A stretch of DNA of 64,000 nt from Flavobacterium johnsoniae UW101 (GTDB taxonomy: Bacteria > Bacteroidota > Bacteroidia > Flavobacteriales > Flavobacteriaceae). Of the stretch, positions 32,745-42,423 are shown in pieces. A model generated the notes under the pieces. It did not search any database and was not told the DNA's origin. It saw only the letters and a list, made by a program, of their open reading frames with translations. The first letter of the stretch is position 1. Each line of letters opens with the position of its first letter. The stretch covers positions 3,038,001 through 3,102,000 of the forward strand of contig NC_009441.1 in NCBI RefSeq assembly GCF_000016645.1. The letters are read 5' to 3'. The position numbers were made by a program, and so were the translations under genes.

Positions 32745-33263
32745 TTAAAATTTTTGAAGATTTTTATGATTGTGTTTTCGCTTATAATGCGATTGCTTAA
32801 GATGTTTTTGATCTGCAGAAATAACACTTATCGTTCCGTCCATTTCCAGCATAGCAAGTTTGATGTCGGTAAGATGTTCTAAACCGTGTTCGCGTGCTGC
32901 TTCCTTTAATTCTTCGTGCGAAATATCTAGTCTGCTCAAAGCTTTGAAATCTAATACTCCGTCATGAATTAAAACTTCAGGTTTGTCAAGTATCAAATCG
33001 CCTAAGATTTTGGATCTCTTAGTTAGTTTTTTAATAGCAAAGTTAATTACAAATAAAACTAAAGCTGCAACCAAACCGCCAACAAGGCTAGTGTCTGGAC
33101 CCACCATTGCGTTTTGAACAGAATTACTGATTAGTAAAATCAGAATAATATCGGCAGTATTTAATTGTGAAAGTTCTTTTTTACCGAAAATGCGAAGAGC
33201 AATTGTCATGAAAAAATAAACAGCAACACTTCTAAAAATAATATCTAAATAAGGAAATGACAT
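32745..33263 (-). CDS. DUF421 (YetF-like) membrane protein
   Basis: A 172-residue inner-membrane protein with three N-terminal transmembrane segments (about 8-25, 38-55, 60-78) and a C-terminal cytosolic domain. FMTIALRIFGKKELSQLNTADIILILLISNSVQNAMVG is the family signature, and ILDKPEVLIHDGVLDFKALSRLDISHEELKEAAREHGL is the YetF-type domain. In Bacillus these proteins affect spore or membrane properties; no role is known here. The C-terminus ends in a Lys/His-rich stretch (KHLKQSHYKRKHNHKN). Same strand as rimK but separated by a terminator. Confidence 0.85.
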   Translation of the reverse strand: MSFPYLDIIFRSVAVYFFMTIALRIFGKKELSQLNTADIILILLISNSVQNAMVGPDTSLVGGLVAALVLFVINFAIKKLTKRSKILGDLILDKPEVLIHDGVLDFKALSRLDISHEELKEAAREHGLEHLTDIKLAMLEMDGTISVISADQKHLKQSHYKRKHNHKNLQKF

Positions 33264-33283
33264 AACTTTTTATTTTAAAGTTA

Positions 33284-33325
33284 AATAAAAAAGCTTTGTC
33301 AAAGGTTTTAAACTTTGACAAAGCA
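33284..33325 (-). terminator. intrinsic terminator of the RimK fusion gene
   Basis: Perfect 12-bp stem GCTTTGTCAAAG (33293-33304) with CTTTGACAAAGC (33313-33324). On the minus strand it ends in TTTTTTATTT. Confidence 0.85.
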
Positions 33326-33365
33326 GCTAAATTATTTTGAGATGATTAAGTTAAAATGAACTTAA

Positions 33366-34733
33366 TTATAGTTTGAAATTTTTCTCAATCGCTTTAATCA
33401 TTTCTCCAGCAACGTCTTTGTTTGTTGCGCCCTCAATTCCTTCAAGCCCTGGAGAAGAGTTTACTTCAAGCAATAAAGGTCCTTTTGAAGAACGAATAAT
33501 ATCAACTCCGGCTACTTTTAAATCCATTGCTTTTGCGGCTTTTATGGCAATCTTTTTTTCTTCGGCAGTTACTTTGATTACAGATGCTGTTCCGCCAAGG
33601 TGTATATTAGCTCTAAATTCGCCCGGCATTGCTTCGCGCTGAATAGCGGCAACTACTTTTCCGTCGATTACAAAACAGCGTATATCTTTTCCGTTTGCTT
33701 CTTTAATAAATTCCTGAACTAAGATGTTGGCATTTAAACTTTTAAAAGCATTGATTACACTTTCTGCAGCTTTTTTGGTTTCGGCTAAAACAACGCCTTT
33801 TCCTTGTGTTCCTTCTAATAATTTTACAATTAGAGGTGAACCGCCCACCATTTTAATTAAATTGTCTGTATCAAGCGGAGAATTGGCAAATCCTGTAGTT
33901 GGAATATCAATTCCGCTGTTCAAAAGAAGCTGTAATGAATATAATTTATCTCTGGATTGTGTAATAGCTGTGGCAGAATTTAAAACAAAAACCTTCAAAG
34001 CCTCAAACTGACGTGTTAATGCGCAGCCGTAAAAAGTAATACTCGGACGGATTCTTGGAATAATAGCGTCAAATTCGTTTAGAATTTTTCCGCCTCGATA
34101 GTGAATTTCGGGCTTTTTAGCATCAAGTTTCATGTAGCATTCCTTTATGTTCAGAAAGTGCATTTCGTGGCCGCGCATTTCGCCGGCTTCCATAATACGT
34201 TTGTTACTGTATAATTCAGGATTACTGGCCAAAAGACCAATTCTTAAACCTGTAGTTGCTTTTTCAGAGTTTTGGTATAATTCTTTTAAAGTTTCCGGAG
34301 AAGGCTGTCCTAAAAGATATTTTTGTTCAGGATCTACCAAAACTCTTCCGCTCATGGCCTCGCGTCCAAGAAGCATACGGAAACCCATCGAATCACGATT
34401 GGTCAAAGTCATTTCAATCGGCCATTTTGCATCGCCAATTTTTAAATGCGTCTGAATAACATAACGATGTTCTCTGTAACCACTAGAACTTTTTACAATT
34501 CGTTTATCAACCAGCGGGGCTTCACAGTGAATAATGGTTTTAATGTTATTTTGAATTGGGTTAATATCAAATTTTACCCAATTAGCATCATTTTTTATAA
34601 AAGGAGCAATATTGATTGCATGCATTGCCGAAGTTTTGGCACCAGAATCGACACGAGCTTTAATTGTCGGGATTCCAAGTTCTGGAAATGAGCACCATTC
34701 TTCACTGCCTAAAATGACTTTGTTTTGAAGCAT
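33366..34733 (-). CDS. rimK: RimB-like retropepsin domain fused to RimK ATP-grasp glutamate ligase
   Basis: A 455-residue two-domain protein. Residues 1-150 match the RimB/DUF785 group of retropepsin-like proteins ([12 protein letters not shown] with the Asp-Ser-Gly at 29-31, then [14 protein letters not shown]). Residues about 165-455 are a RimK ATP-grasp enzyme ([90 protein letters not shown]). RimK adds glutamates to the C-terminus of ribosomal protein S6, and RimB is a protease of the same pathway in Pseudomonas. Here both activities would lie on one chain. ATG at 34731-34733, own terminator. Domain calls firm; substrate inferred. Confidence 0.88.
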   Translation of the reverse strand: MLQNKVILGSEEWCSFPELGIPTIKARVDSGAKTSAMHAINIAPFIKNDANWVKFDINPIQNNIKTIIHCEAPLVDKRIVKSSSGYREHRYVIQTHLKIGDAKWPIEMTLTNRDSMGFRMLLGREAMSGRVLVDPEQKYLLGQPSPETLKELYQNSEKATTGLRIGLLASNPELYSNKRIMEAGEMRGHEMHFLNIKECYMKLDAKKPEIHYRGGKILNEFDAIIPRIRPSITFYGCALTRQFEALKVFVLNSATAITQSRDKLYSLQLLLNSGIDIPTTGFANSPLDTDNLIKMVGGSPLIVKLLEGTQGKGVVLAETKKAAESVINAFKSLNANILVQEFIKEANGKDIRCFVIDGKVVAAIQREAMPGEFRANIHLGGTASVIKVTAEEKKIAIKAAKAMDLKVAGVDIIRSSKGPLLLEVNSSPGLEGIEGATNKDVAGEMIKAIEKNFKL

Positions 34734-34804
34734 ATTTTGTTTTTTATTATAGAATTTGAATTCAAAAATAGCTATTTGCTTTTACTAAAGATAGTGATTT
34801 TTGC

Positions 34805-34845
34805 AAAAAAAATACCCGTTATGTTATGAAAACGTAACGGGTAAA
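34805..34845 (-). terminator. intrinsic terminator of clpC
   Basis: TACCCGTTA (34813-34821) and TAACGGGTA (34835-34843). The minus strand continues into eight T (complement of 34805-34812). Confidence 0.85.
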
Positions 34846-34872
34846 TTATTTTTGTTATAAATTTTAACTAAT

Positions 34873-37419
34873 TTATTGATTAGTCGGCTCTTCGGCTTTA
34901 TGAATTTCTACTGATAGTTCTTGCGAATCATCTTTTAGATCCATCATAATTTCATCACCTGAATGTATTTTTGAAGTGATGATTTCTTCAGCCAGCAAAT
35001 CTTCAACATATTTCTGAATTGCTCTTTTAAGCGGTCTTGCTCCAAACTGTTTATCGAAACCTTTTTCAGCAATAAAAGCTTTTGCTTTGTCAGTTAAGCT
35101 TAACTTGTAGCCTAACTCTGCAATACGAGAATATAGTTTTTTCAATTCGATTTCGATAATCAAATCGATATCAGCTTTTTCTAGTGCATTAAATACAATT
35201 ACGTCATCAATTCTGTTTAAGAATTCAGGAGCAAAAGTTTTCTTTAATGCATTTTCGATAATGCTTTTTGAGTTTTCATCAGCCTGAGCTGTTCTTGCAG
35301 CAGTACCAAATCCAACACCTTGTCCAAAATCTTTTAACTGACGTGCACCAACGTTAGAAGTCATGATAATGATAGTGTTTTTAAAGTCAATTTTACGACC
35401 TAAACTATCCGTTAAATATCCGTCATCTAAAACCTGAAGCATCATATTGAATACATCTGGGTGTGCTTTTTCGATCTCATCTAAAAGAACTACACAATAT
35501 GGTTTTCTACGAACTTTCTCAGTCAATTGTCCGCCTTCTTCGTACCCAACATATCCCGGAGGCGCTCCAACTAAACGAGAGATAGCAAATTTTTCCATGT
35601 ATTCACTCATGTCGATACGAACCAATGCATCTTCAGAATCGAATAATTCTTTTGCTAATACTTTTGCCAGCTGTGTTTTACCAACACCAGTCTGACCTAA
35701 GAAAATAAACGAACCAATTGGTTTGTTTGGATCTTTAAGTCCGGCTCTGTTACGCTGAATAGAACGTGCAATTTTAAGAACGGCATCATTTTGACCAATT
35801 ACTTTGTTCTGAATTAATTCAGGTAATTTGGCTAATTTATTGCTTTCTGTCTGTGCAATTCTGTTTACAGGAATTCCGGTCATCATTGAAACAACATCGG
35901 CTACATTATCTTCTGTAACTTCAATTCTGTTGTTTTTAGAATCTTCTTCCCATTGTTCTTGTGCAGCAGCAAGATCTTTTTCTATGCGTTTTTCGTCATC
36001 GCGAAGTTTGGCAGCTTCTTCATATTTTTGTTTTTTAACTACCATATTCTTCATTTCGCGAACTTCTTCTAACTGACGCTCTAAATCTAAAATTTGTTTA
36101 GGAACATCAATATTGGTAATGTGAACACGAGATCCGGCTTCGTCAAGAGCATCAATCGCTTTGTCTGGTAAGAAACGCTCAGACATATAACGATCTGTAA
36201 GTTTAACACAGGCTTCAATAGCTTCTTGTGTATAAGTTACATTGTGGTGATCTTCGTATTTGTCTTTTACGTTATTTAAAATAGCGATTGTTTCTTCAAC
36301 AGAAGTTGGTTCTACAATAACTTTTTGGAAACGTCTTTCTAATGCACCGTCTTTTTCAATATATTGTCTGTACTCATCAAGAGTAGTAGCACCAATACAT
36401 TGGATTTCACCTCTTGCTAAAGCAGGTTTGAACATGTTAGACGCATCAAGTGAACCTGTTGCTCCTCCAGCTCCTACAATAGTATGGATTTCATCAATAA
36501 AAAGAATGATATCGTCGTTTTTCTCAAGCTCGTTCATAACGGCTTTCATTCTTTCCTCAAATTGTCCTCTGTATTTTGTTCCGGCAACTAAACTAGCCAG
36601 ATCCAGAGTAACAACACGTTTGTGGAAAAGAATACGTGATACTTTCTTTTGAATAATACGTAATGCAAGTCCTTCTGTAATTGCAGATTTACCAACCCCG
36701 GGTTCTCCAATAAGAAGCGGGTTGTTCTTTTTTCTTCGGCTTAAAATCTGCGAAACACGTTCAATTTCTTTTTCGCGTCCCACAACAGGATCTAGTTTTC
36801 CTTCCTCAGCCATTTCTGTTAAATCTCTCCCAAAATTATCTAAAACCGGAGTCTTAGATTTTTTGTTTGACTTATTGGCGGGATTATTAAAACTACTTTC
36901 CTTTAAACTGTCATCTTGTCCTGAATCGTCATTATACGATTCGTTTCTTGGCAAGTTTTCTAAGAATTCTTCTTCGTTTGGCGTCATATTTAAATATTGT
37001 TCTTTAGCCACGTCATAATCTATTTTAAGTTTATTCAGCAGCTTGGTTGTTGGATCGTTTTCGTTTCGTAAGATACACAGAAGCAGGTGAGCAGTGCTTA
37101 TCGACGAGCTTTGAAATACTTTAGCTTCAAGAAAAGTGGTCTTCAGGGCTCTTTCGGCCTGTCGGGTAAGATGAAGGTTTTTCTTTTCTGTATTTACCTC
37201 AACGCTGTGATTTGCCGGGCTCAGTATTTCTACTTTCCTGCGTAAATGATCTAAATCAACTGCTAGGTTATTAAGTATATGAATAGCTTTTCCGTTACCA
37301 TCTCTTAAAATGCCTAGCATAAGATGTTCTGTACCAATAAAGTCGTGTCCTAAACGAAGGGCTTCTTCCTTACTGTACGTAATAACATCTTTTACTCTTG
37401 GTGAAAAATTATCATCCAT
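34873..37419 (-). CDS. clpC: ATP-dependent Clp protease ATP-binding subunit ClpC
   Basis: An 848-residue Hsp100 unfoldase that feeds substrates to ClpP. N-terminal double Clp_N repeat (about 1-150: FSPRVKDVITYSKEEALRLGHDFIGTEHLMLGILRDG). First AAA+ domain with Walker A GEPGVGKSAI and Walker B ILFIDEIHTI. A UVR-type coiled-coil (KKQKYEEAAKLRDDEKRIEKDLAAAQ) marks ClpC and not ClpB. Second AAA+ domain has Walker A GQTGVGKTQLAK, VVLLDEIEKAHPDVF and a C-terminal D2-small region. An acidic/basic insert of about 40 residues (NESYNDDSGQDDSLKESS...) follows the N-domain. Divergent from gyrA with a 258-bp gap. Monocistronic with terminator. Confidence 0.95.
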   Translation of the reverse strand: MDDNFSPRVKDVITYSKEEALRLGHDFIGTEHLMLGILRDGNGKAIHILNNLAVDLDHLRRKVEILSPANHSVEVNTEKKNLHLTRQAERALKTTFLEAKVFQSSSISTAHLLLCILRNENDPTTKLLNKLKIDYDVAKEQYLNMTPNEEEFLENLPRNESYNDDSGQDDSLKESSFNNPANKSNKKSKTPVLDNFGRDLTEMAEEGKLDPVVGREKEIERVSQILSRRKKNNPLLIGEPGVGKSAITEGLALRIIQKKVSRILFHKRVVTLDLASLVAGTKYRGQFEERMKAVMNELEKNDDIILFIDEIHTIVGAGGATGSLDASNMFKPALARGEIQCIGATTLDEYRQYIEKDGALERRFQKVIVEPTSVEETIAILNNVKDKYEDHHNVTYTQEAIEACVKLTDRYMSERFLPDKAIDALDEAGSRVHITNIDVPKQILDLERQLEEVREMKNMVVKKQKYEEAAKLRDDEKRIEKDLAAAQEQWEEDSKNNRIEVTEDNVADVVSMMTGIPVNRIAQTESNKLAKLPELIQNKVIGQNDAVLKIARSIQRNRAGLKDPNKPIGSFIFLGQTGVGKTQLAKVLAKELFDSEDALVRIDMSEYMEKFAISRLVGAPPGYVGYEEGGQLTEKVRRKPYCVVLLDEIEKAHPDVFNMMLQVLDDGYLTDSLGRKIDFKNTIIIMTSNVGARQLKDFGQGVGFGTAARTAQADENSKSIIENALKKTFAPEFLNRIDDVIVFNALEKADIDLIIEIELKKLYSRIAELGYKLSLTDKAKAFIAEKGFDKQFGARPLKRAIQKYVEDLLAEEIITSKIHSGDEIMMDLKDDSQELSVEIHKAEEPTNQ

Positions 37420-37677
37420 AATATATAATTGGTAGTGTAAATTTAATTATTTACTGGTTGAAAAACAAAAATCATACCTATCGAGATCTGCTGTCAGCTA
37501 ATTGACAAAAAAAATAACAATAAAAGCGTTAAAAAACGCTTAATTTATTAACTAAAAGCGAAATTAAAGTTGTTAATAAATCATTTAAATAAGTGTAAGG
37601 AAATAGCTGAAAAAATTTTAAAAAAACGTATCTTGGCACGCTTTGAAACTAATATAATTATTTAAACATAACAACTT

Positions 37678-40317
37678 ATGTCTGAAGGAGAAAAGTTAAT
37701 TCCTATTAACATTGAAGATGAAATGAAATCAGCTTACATCGATTATTCGATGTCAGTAATTGTATCGAGAGCGCTTCCTGATGTTAGAGATGGCTTGAAA
37801 CCAGTACATCGAAGAGTACTTTATGGAATGTATGATTTAGGTGTAACTTCAAGATCTGCCCATAAAAAATCTGCGAGAATTGTGGGAGAGGTTCTGGGTA
37901 AGTACCACCCGCATGGAGATACTTCTGTTTATGATGCAATGGTGCGTATGGCACAGGAATGGAGTATGCGTTATTTATTAGTGGATGGTCAGGGTAACTT
38001 TGGGTCTGTTGATGGTGACAGTCCGGCAGCGATGCGTTATACTGAGGCCAGAATGCGCAAAATTTCAGAAGAAATTATGGCAGATATCGAAAAAGAAACA
38101 GTTGATTTTCAATTGAACTTTGACGATACAATATATGAACCAAAAGTAATGCCTACAAGAGTTCCTACTTTATTAGTAAATGGAGCTACCGGTATTGCAG
38201 TTGGTATGGCAACTAATATGCCGCCACACAATTTAACAGAAGTAATCAATGGTACTTTAGCTTATCTTGATAATAATGATATCGAAGTAGATGAGTTAAT
38301 GACTCACATTAAAGCTCCTGATTTCCCAACGGGAGGTATCATTTACGGTTACGAAGGTGTTCGTGAAGCTTTTAAAACAGGTAGAGGACGTATTGTAATG
38401 CGTGCTAAAGTTGGTTTTGAAGAAGTTGAAGGAAGAGAATCTATCATCGTTACCGAAATTCCATATCAGGTTAACAAAGCCGAAATGATTAAACGTACGG
38501 CAGATTTAGTTAACGAGAAAAAAATTGAAGGTATTGCTAATATCCGTGATGAATCGGATAGAAATGGTATGCGTATCGTTTATATCCTAAAACGTGACGC
38601 TACACCAAACGTAGTTTTAAATACCTTATATAAGTATACTCAATTACAATCTTCTTTTAGTGTAAATAATATTGCATTAGTAAAAGGACGTCCTCAATTA
38701 TTGAATCTAAAAGATATGATTCACTATTTTATTGAGCACCGTCATGATGTAGTAGTAAGAAGAACGCAGTTTGAATTGCGTAAAGCAGAAGAAAGAGCGC
38801 ATATTTTAGAAGGTTTAATTATCGCTTCTGATAATATTGACGAAGTAATTGCGTTAATTAGAGGGTCTAAAAACACAGATGAAGCAAGAGAGAAATTAAT
38901 CGAAAGATTTAAATTGTCAGATATTCAGGCTCGTGCAATTGTTGAAATGCGTCTGCGTCAGTTAACAGGTCTGGAGCAGGACAAATTAAGAGCTGAGTAT
39001 GATGAATTGATGAAATTAATCGAGCATTTAAAAGCTTTACTTGCAGATGTTAATCTTAGAATTGACTTGATTAAAGAAGAACTTACTGAAATTCGTGATA
39101 AATACGGAGACGATCGTCGTTCTCAAATCGAATATTCTGGTGGAGATGTAAGCATCGAAGATTTAATTGCCGATGAAAATGTAGTAATTACAATTTCACA
39201 TGCAGGTTATATTAAGCGTACAAACTTATCAGAATACAAAACTCAGAATAGAGGAGGAGTTGGTCAAAAAAGTGCAGGAACAAGAGATCAGGATTTCTTA
39301 GAGCATATGTTCGTTGCAACAAACCACCAGTACATGATGTTCTTTACTCAAAAAGGAAAATGTTTCTGGATGCGTGTTTATGAAATTCCGGAAGGAAGTA
39401 AAACGGCAAAAGGAAGAGCGATTCAAAACCTTATCAATATCGAAAGTGATGATAAAGTAAAAGCTTTCATTTGTACACAAGATTTAAAAGACAAAGATTA
39501 TATCAATACTCATAACCTTGTAATGGTAACAAAACAAGGACAGGTTAAGAAAACTTCTTTAGAGAAATACTCTAAACCTCGTGCTAATGGAGTTGCTGCT
39601 ATTACTATTAAAGAAGGAGATGAATTGCTTGAAGCAAAATTAACCGACGGAGAAAGTCAAATTATCCTGGCAGTTAAATCTGGTAAATTGGTTCGTTTTG
39701 AAGAAACAAAAACACGTCCGATGGGAAGAACAGCTTCTGGAGTTCGTGGAATTACTTTAAAAGACGATACTGATGAAGTAATTGGTATGGTTACTGTTGG
39801 TAAAAATGATGTCGCTGATTCTCAAATTTTAGTTGTAACTGAAAACGGATACGGAAAACGTACAAAATTAGTTGATGATGATGGTGAAGACGTTTACAGA
39901 ATTACAAACCGTGGCGGTAAAGGAGTTAAAACCTTAAATATTACAGATAAAACAGGAAAACTGATTTCTATTAATGCTGTAACAGATTCAGATGATTTAA
40001 TGATTATCAACAAATCTGGATTGACAATTAGAATGGCAATTGAGGATTTACGTGTTATGGGACGTGCTACTCAAGGTGTTAGATTGATTAACCTGAAAGG
40101 AAAAGATTCTATTGCGGCTGTTACAAAAGTAATGAAAGATGACGCCGAAGAAGTTGTAGTTGACGAAGATGGTAACGTTGTAGAATCTGCTATTGAAAGA
40201 GTTAAACCGGATCTTGATGAAGTTCTTGAAGATGATGGAACTGCTGACGATGACGATGACGACTCTGATGATGTAGTTGAAGATGAAGACGATTCAGAAG
40301 AAGAATCTGAGGAATAA
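37678..40317 (+). CDS. gyrA: DNA gyrase subunit A
   Basis: An 879-residue breakage-reunion subunit of gyrase, which introduces negative supercoils. The winged-helix QRDR reads [16 protein letters not shown], with Thr82 at the position of E. coli Ser83 and Asp86 at that of Asp87, the residues I regard as wild type for flavobacteria. The catalytic Tyr121 is in [10 protein letters not shown]. The GyrA box is degenerate ([11 protein letters not shown]), and the C-terminal beta-pinwheel follows (about 500-840). The last 30 residues are almost entirely Asp/Glu, a tail that in other gyrases modulates DNA wrapping. ATG at 37678. A TPR gene follows 50 bp after the stop and may be co-transcribed. Confidence 0.97.
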   Translation: MSEGEKLIPINIEDEMKSAYIDYSMSVIVSRALPDVRDGLKPVHRRVLYGMYDLGVTSRSAHKKSARIVGEVLGKYHPHGDTSVYDAMVRMAQEWSMRYLLVDGQGNFGSVDGDSPAAMRYTEARMRKISEEIMADIEKETVDFQLNFDDTIYEPKVMPTRVPTLLVNGATGIAVGMATNMPPHNLTEVINGTLAYLDNNDIEVDELMTHIKAPDFPTGGIIYGYEGVREAFKTGRGRIVMRAKVGFEEVEGRESIIVTEIPYQVNKAEMIKRTADLVNEKKIEGIANIRDESDRNGMRIVYILKRDATPNVVLNTLYKYTQLQSSFSVNNIALVKGRPQLLNLKDMIHYFIEHRHDVVVRRTQFELRKAEERAHILEGLIIASDNIDEVIALIRGSKNTDEAREKLIERFKLSDIQARAIVEMRLRQLTGLEQDKLRAEYDELMKLIEHLKALLADVNLRIDLIKEELTEIRDKYGDDRRSQIEYSGGDVSIEDLIADENVVITISHAGYIKRTNLSEYKTQNRGGVGQKSAGTRDQDFLEHMFVATNHQYMMFFTQKGKCFWMRVYEIPEGSKTAKGRAIQNLINIESDDKVKAFICTQDLKDKDYINTHNLVMVTKQGQVKKTSLEKYSKPRANGVAAITIKEGDELLEAKLTDGESQIILAVKSGKLVRFEETKTRPMGRTASGVRGITLKDDTDEVIGMVTVGKNDVADSQILVVTENGYGKRTKLVDDDGEDVYRITNRGGKGVKTLNITDKTGKLISINAVTDSDDLMIINKSGLTIRMAIEDLRVMGRATQGVRLINLKGKDSIAAVTKVMKDDAEEVVVDEDGNVVESAIERVKPDLDEVLEDDGTADDDDDDSDDVVEDEDDSEEESEE

Positions 40318-40367
40318 ATTTAAATTAGTCCACAAGAAAATTAAATTAAATATACAAATTGAACATT

Positions 40368-41642
40368 ATGAAAAGTAAATATGTTATACTAGCATCAGCA
40401 TTACTGATTTCTGTAGCTACATTTGCTCAAAAAGATCAAATTAAAAATGCAGAAAAAGCGTTAAAAAGCGGTGATGCACAAGGAGCTCTTGCACAATTAA
40501 AAGATGCAGAGAACTTAATTGTAAATGCAAAAGATACTGAGCAGGCACAGTACTATTTCGTACAAGGAAATGCTTATTTAGACCTTGCAAACAAAAAAGT
40601 TGAAGAAAGCAAAAATTTAAGTGCTGCTGCTGACAGCTACAAAAAATTAATTGATGTTGAAAAAGCTTCTGGAAAACAGAAATATTCAACTCAGGCTGCA
40701 GCATCTATCACAAACATCAAAGGATTATTAATTAATTCTGCTATTGCTGATACTCAGGCTAACAAGCATTCAGAAGGAGCTAAGAAATTGTATGATGCTT
40801 ATTTGTTAGACAAAAACGATACAATTAATCTTTATTATGCAGCTTCTACAGCTGTAAACGCTCAGGATTTTGATACTGCGCTTCCTATGTACGAAGAGTT
40901 AAAAAAATTAAACTATTCTGGAAAAGGAACTTTATACTTAGCTGTAAACAAAGCAAATAATAACGAAGATAACTTCGCTAATGCAAAAGAAAGAGATTTA
41001 GCTGTAAAATTAGGAACTCACGAAAAACCTAAAACAGAAGCTATTCCTTCAAAAAGAGGAGAAATCTACAAAAACCTGGCTTTGATTTTAGTTCAAAAAG
41101 GAAAAATTGAAGAAGCTAAGAAAGCAATTGCAGATGCAAGAAAAACAAATCCAGATGACAGCTCTTTAATTCTTACTGAAGCTAATTTATATCTTGAAAC
41201 AAAAGACTACGATCAGTACAAAAAATTAGTTGGAGAGGCTTTACAAAAAGACCCAAACAATGCTGATTTAGTATTTAATTTAGGTGTATTGAGTGCAAAT
41301 GCAAAAAACAATGCTGATGCTGAGAAATACTACTTAAAAGCAATCGAAATTAACCCTAACTACACAAATGCTTATTTAAATCTTGCTGCATTAAAATTAG
41401 AAGCTGAGAAACCAATCATTGATGAAATGAACAAATTAGGTACATCAGCTAAAGATATGAAGCGTTACGATGTATTAAAAGCACAAAGAGAAGATGTTTT
41501 TAAAGGTGTTATCCCTTACCTTAAAAAAGCAAATGAGTTAGATCCTAAAAATGATGATGTTGCAAAAACATTATTAGGGGTTTACAAAGCGTTAGAAATG
41601 ACAGCTGAGGCAAAAGCTCTAAAAGCTACAATGAACCAATAA
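40368..41642 (+). CDS. exported tetratricopeptide repeat protein
   Basis: A 424-residue protein with a signal peptide (MKSKYVILASALLISVATFAQ, cleavage after FAQ). The ATG at 40368 is preferred to the TTG at 40359 since it begins the signal. At least six TPR units are seen: one near QIKNAEKALKSGDAQGALAQLKDAE, others around EIYKNLALILVQKGKIEEAKKAIADA and DLVFNLGVLSANAKNNADAEKYYLKAIEINPNY. Lys/Ala-rich and probably periplasmic, acting as a protein-binding scaffold. It follows gyrA by 50 bp on the same strand, an arrangement that recurs in flavobacteria from memory. Specific partner unknown. Confidence 0.85.
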   Translation: MKSKYVILASALLISVATFAQKDQIKNAEKALKSGDAQGALAQLKDAENLIVNAKDTEQAQYYFVQGNAYLDLANKKVEESKNLSAAADSYKKLIDVEKASGKQKYSTQAAASITNIKGLLINSAIADTQANKHSEGAKKLYDAYLLDKNDTINLYYAASTAVNAQDFDTALPMYEELKKLNYSGKGTLYLAVNKANNNEDNFANAKERDLAVKLGTHEKPKTEAIPSKRGEIYKNLALILVQKGKIEEAKKAIADARKTNPDDSSLILTEANLYLETKDYDQYKKLVGEALQKDPNNADLVFNLGVLSANAKNNADAEKYYLKAIEINPNYTNAYLNLAALKLEAEKPIIDEMNKLGTSAKDMKRYDVLKAQREDVFKGVIPYLKKANELDPKNDDVAKTLLGVYKALEMTAEAKALKATMNQ

Positions 41643-41660
41643 TATTGGCTGTAATAATAA

Positions 41661-41693
41661 AAAAAAACCATTCACACTGTGAATGGTTTTTTT
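41661..41693. terminator. bidirectional terminator between the TPR and OsmC genes
   Basis: AAACCATTCACA and TGTGAATGGTTT around a 1-2 nt loop, with A and T tracts on both sides. Confidence 0.85.
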
Positions 41694-41711
41694 ATGCCTT
41701 ATAATTACTTT

Positions 41712-42131
41712 TTAGCTCACTAATGAAGCTGATAAAGTAATTGTTGTGTTTAAAAGTTTTGAAATCGGGCAGATTTCTTTTGCTTTAGCTGCTGTTTTTT
41801 CAAATTCTTCTGCTGATATAGAAGGCACTTTTCCTTTTAAATCTAAATGAATTAAAGTAATCGAGCCGTCTTCAAAAGTTACTGTGGCTTCTGTAGACAG
41901 ATCATCAGCTGTAAAACCTGCTTCGTTAAGCAAGAAGCTTAATTGCATTGTAAAACAGCCTGAATGAGCTGCAGCAACCAATTCTTCCGGGTTAGTTCCA
42001 ACTCCGTCAGCAAATCTTGTTTTAAAAGATAATTGAGCGTTATCTAAAGTTGTACTCTGAGTACTTATAGTTCCTTTTCCTTCCATGCCGGTTCCTTTCC
42101 AGTTGGCATTTGCTTTTCTTGTAAATTTCAT
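41712..42131 (-). CDS. osmC: OsmC family peroxiredoxin
   Basis: A 139-residue OsmC/Ohr-fold protein that reduces organic hydroperoxides with two cysteines. The Glu-Glu-Leu-x10-Cys motif reads NPEELVAAAHSGCFTMQLS, with the first catalytic Cys, and the second is in AKEICPISKLLNTT. Close in length and order to E. coli OsmC (MFTRKANANWKGTGMEGKGTIST). ATG at 42129-42131. Single gene convergent with the TPR gene. Confident. Confidence 0.92.
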   Translation of the reverse strand: MKFTRKANANWKGTGMEGKGTISTQSTTLDNAQLSFKTRFADGVGTNPEELVAAAHSGCFTMQLSFLLNEAGFTADDLSTEATVTFEDGSITLIHLDLKGKVPSISAEEFEKTAAKAKEICPISKLLNTTITLSASLVS

Positions 42132-42270
42132 TGTCTTTTAATTTAAAAATTAATATTAAATGTTATTTGTTGTTAATAGTGGTAACTCAAATATAATCAA
42201 TATTTTGCAGAATAGTTTTATAGAATTTAATTAGAATGTTAAGTTTGGTGTTGAAATAGCGTGAAGGTTT

Positions 42271-42371
42271 AACCGCAAAGTGTGCGAGGTTTTTTCTATA
42301 GCTGAATTCTATTAAAACGCAAAGTTCGCAAAGCTAATTAATAAAAAGCTTTGCGAACTTTGCGGTAAAAT
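42271..42371. repeat. GCAAAG-type dispersed inverted repeat
   Basis: Starts AACCGCAAAGTGTGCGAGG and ends CTTTGCGAACTTTGCGGT, with AACGCAAAGTTCGCAAAG between. Same family as 12578-12715 and 60654-60712. Otherwise the 292-bp gap before DUF349 holds only the DUF349 terminator. Confidence 0.65.
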
Positions 42372-42378
42372 GCACACA

Positions 42379-42412
42379 TAAAAAAACTGCAATGAAAAAT
42401 TCACTGCAGTTC
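42379..42412 (-). terminator. intrinsic terminator of the DUF349 gene
   Basis: AACTGCAATGA (42385-42395) with TCACTGCAGTT (42401-42411) including one G-T pair; the minus strand runs into TTTTTT. Confidence 0.7.
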
Positions 42413-42423
42413 TTATATTTTAA

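Noticed and set aside
33373..34691. Plus-strand ORFs of 67-102 codons opposite the RimK fusion gene
   Set aside because: Shadow frames of a conserved gene, without any recognisable domain or start context.
35447..37018. Several plus-strand ORFs of 82-130 codons across clpC
   Set aside because: Ser/Phe-rich shadow frames opposite a well-conserved AAA+ gene; none resembles a protein family.
37633..37640. TTGGCACG before gyrA, resembling a sigma-54 -24 element
   Set aside because: The -12 part should read TTGC about 4 nt later, but the sequence continues CTTTGAAAC; GC is not at the required 10-nt spacing from GG. Overlapping TATCTTGG is equally poor as a -7 element.
40230..40314. GAT/GAC/GAA-rich repeat at the end of gyrA
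   Set aside because: Encodes the acidic C-terminal tail of GyrA; codons are mixed and not a tandem DNA repeat.
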